Part shown: positions 15,511 to 16,033 of the stretch, piece after piece
Numbering within the stretch: the stretch's first letter is position 1
How the letters are laid out: each line of letters begins with the position of its first letter
Source: Peptococcaceae bacterium BRH_c23
Lineage (GTDB): Bacteria; Bacillota_B; Desulfitobacteriia; Desulfitobacteriales; Desulfitobacteriaceae
Direction: 5' to 3'
DNA: 16,033 nt
Assembly (NCBI GenBank): GCA_000961805.1
Contig: LADV01000131.1
Span: 1-16,033, forward strand
Notes under the pieces: generated by a model
What the model was told of the DNA's origin: nothing
Databases searched by the model: none
What the model saw: only the letters and a program-made list of their open reading frames with translations
Program-made: the position numbers and the translations under genes

Positions 15511-15879
15511 GCTCAATTAATTCAGAATTATTTAAAGTATAGACAGGATATGAGAAAAACAACGAGAATTATAACAAGCATGAATATCATAAGAGAACAA
15601 AAACCTATTCCTAGACCATATGATTTTAAAATGATAGGAAAAAGCTCTTATTTAATTAATACTGGCAAAAAAAGTGATTGAGAATGGCTTTGAAAAACGG
15701 AGATTGGTCTATTCTGCTAACAGCTGCCCAGGCCGTCCTCTAAAAGACTCCGTATACTACCTCATCTTCCAGCTCCCCAATTTTGGAAGGTGAATTGATA
15801 GGTTTATACCCAAGCCTTCACCATCCGAAGCCCGTCTACGTATGCTGTAATTAAAGCTACCAAAAAGGCGGGAATCAAA
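15511..15879. other. Stretch without a recognisable gene
   Basis: About 370 nt. The first 160 nt are AT-rich and the rest is richer in GC. Two tiny overlapping + frames exist. One runs 15550-15681 (43 codons, ATG, only a weak AGG 2 nt upstream, containing PIPRPYDFKMIGKSSYLI). The other runs 15674-15793 (39 codons, GTG, containing RRLVYSANSCPGRP). I recognise neither and see no good ribosome sites, so they may be remnants of decayed genes or chance frames. No tRNA, terminator or inverted repeat of note was seen. Confidence 0.5.
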
Positions 15880-16033
15880 ATGAATGAACCCATCACTGAA
15901 CGTACGCCGCAAGGCATCGCGGCTGAGATTAATAGGATCAACAACAGACTTGTAAAATCATGCTTACCAATGCCATCGAGGTCGGCAAGCGCCTGAAGGA
16001 GGCCAAGGCCTTGCTCCCGCATGGAGAATGGGG
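15880..16033 (+). pseudogene. DUF3102-like protein, frameshifted and cut by the window end
   Basis: From ATG 15880 the frame reads MNEPITERTPQGIAAEINR and continues to a short dead end (stop TGA at 15994-15996). From about 15957 the next frame continues the same protein with KIMLTNAIEVGKRLKEAK and then ALLPHGEWG, running off the window. That block, with its GKRL-KEAK-LLPHGEWG pattern, is the hallmark of DUF3102, found in Firmicute plasmids, prophages and integrative elements. Restoring one A in the run at 15954-15957 (GTAAAATC to GTAAAAATC) would join both halves. So there is a 1-nt deletion or a sequencing error in a homopolymer. AAGGCGGG at 15866-15873 can serve as the ribosome site. Confidence 0.6.

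Noticed and set aside
15804..16022. Hydrophobic 72-codon frame on the - strand
   Set aside because: It lies opposite the DUF3102-like coding segment, has no recognisable ribosome site, and its hydrophobic look comes from reading the reverse of that gene.

Overview
The window looks like chromosomal DNA from a low-to-mid-GC Firmicute, most likely a Desulfosporosinus/Desulfitobacterium-type clostridium. This rests on the gene order, the strong Shine-Dalgarno sites (AGGAGG, GAGGTGATT), the use of TTG and GTG starts, and the protein style. The genus is an inference from recall and was not searched.

Positions 1-10250 hold a nearly complete de novo pyrimidine operon on the + strand: pyrB (5' end cut by the window), pyrC, carA, carB, pyrK, pyrD, pyrF, pyrE, followed by a hairpin terminator. 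This is the same order as the Bacillus subtilis pyr operon. CarAB makes carbamoyl phosphate, PyrB joins it to aspartate, PyrC closes the ring, PyrD with its electron-transfer subunit PyrK oxidises dihydroorotate, PyrE adds the phosphoribosyl group and PyrF decarboxylates to UMP. The genes are tightly packed, with two 14-nt overlaps (pyrB/pyrC and pyrK/pyrD). The clear exception is a 370-nt gap between carB and pyrK. It holds two inverted arrays of a 7-nt repeat built around TCGA, plus a perfect 14-bp hairpin.

Positions 10300-13110 hold a small flavodoxin-like protein (TTG start), a type I phosphodiesterase/nucleotide pyrophosphatase-family enzyme behind an extended -10 promoter, and a GNAT acetyltransferase.

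Positions 13273-14810 hold sppA, a membrane-anchored S49 peptidase, followed after 17 nt by an RDD-family membrane protein. This matches the sppA-yteJ pair of B. subtilis.

Positions 14811-16033 look like accessory DNA. A truncated SLOG/DUF1273-type gene on the - strand diverges from a small XRE-family regulator. The gap between them holds five copies of an ATTACTCCTAAGG-like element lying over both predicted extended -10 promoters. A clean terminator follows the regulator, then about 370 nt without a recognisable gene, and finally the start of a DUF3102-like gene with an apparent 1-nt frameshift that runs off the window. The best candidates for something undescribed are the heptad arrays inside the pyr operon and the iterated operator between the SLOG remnant and the regulator.
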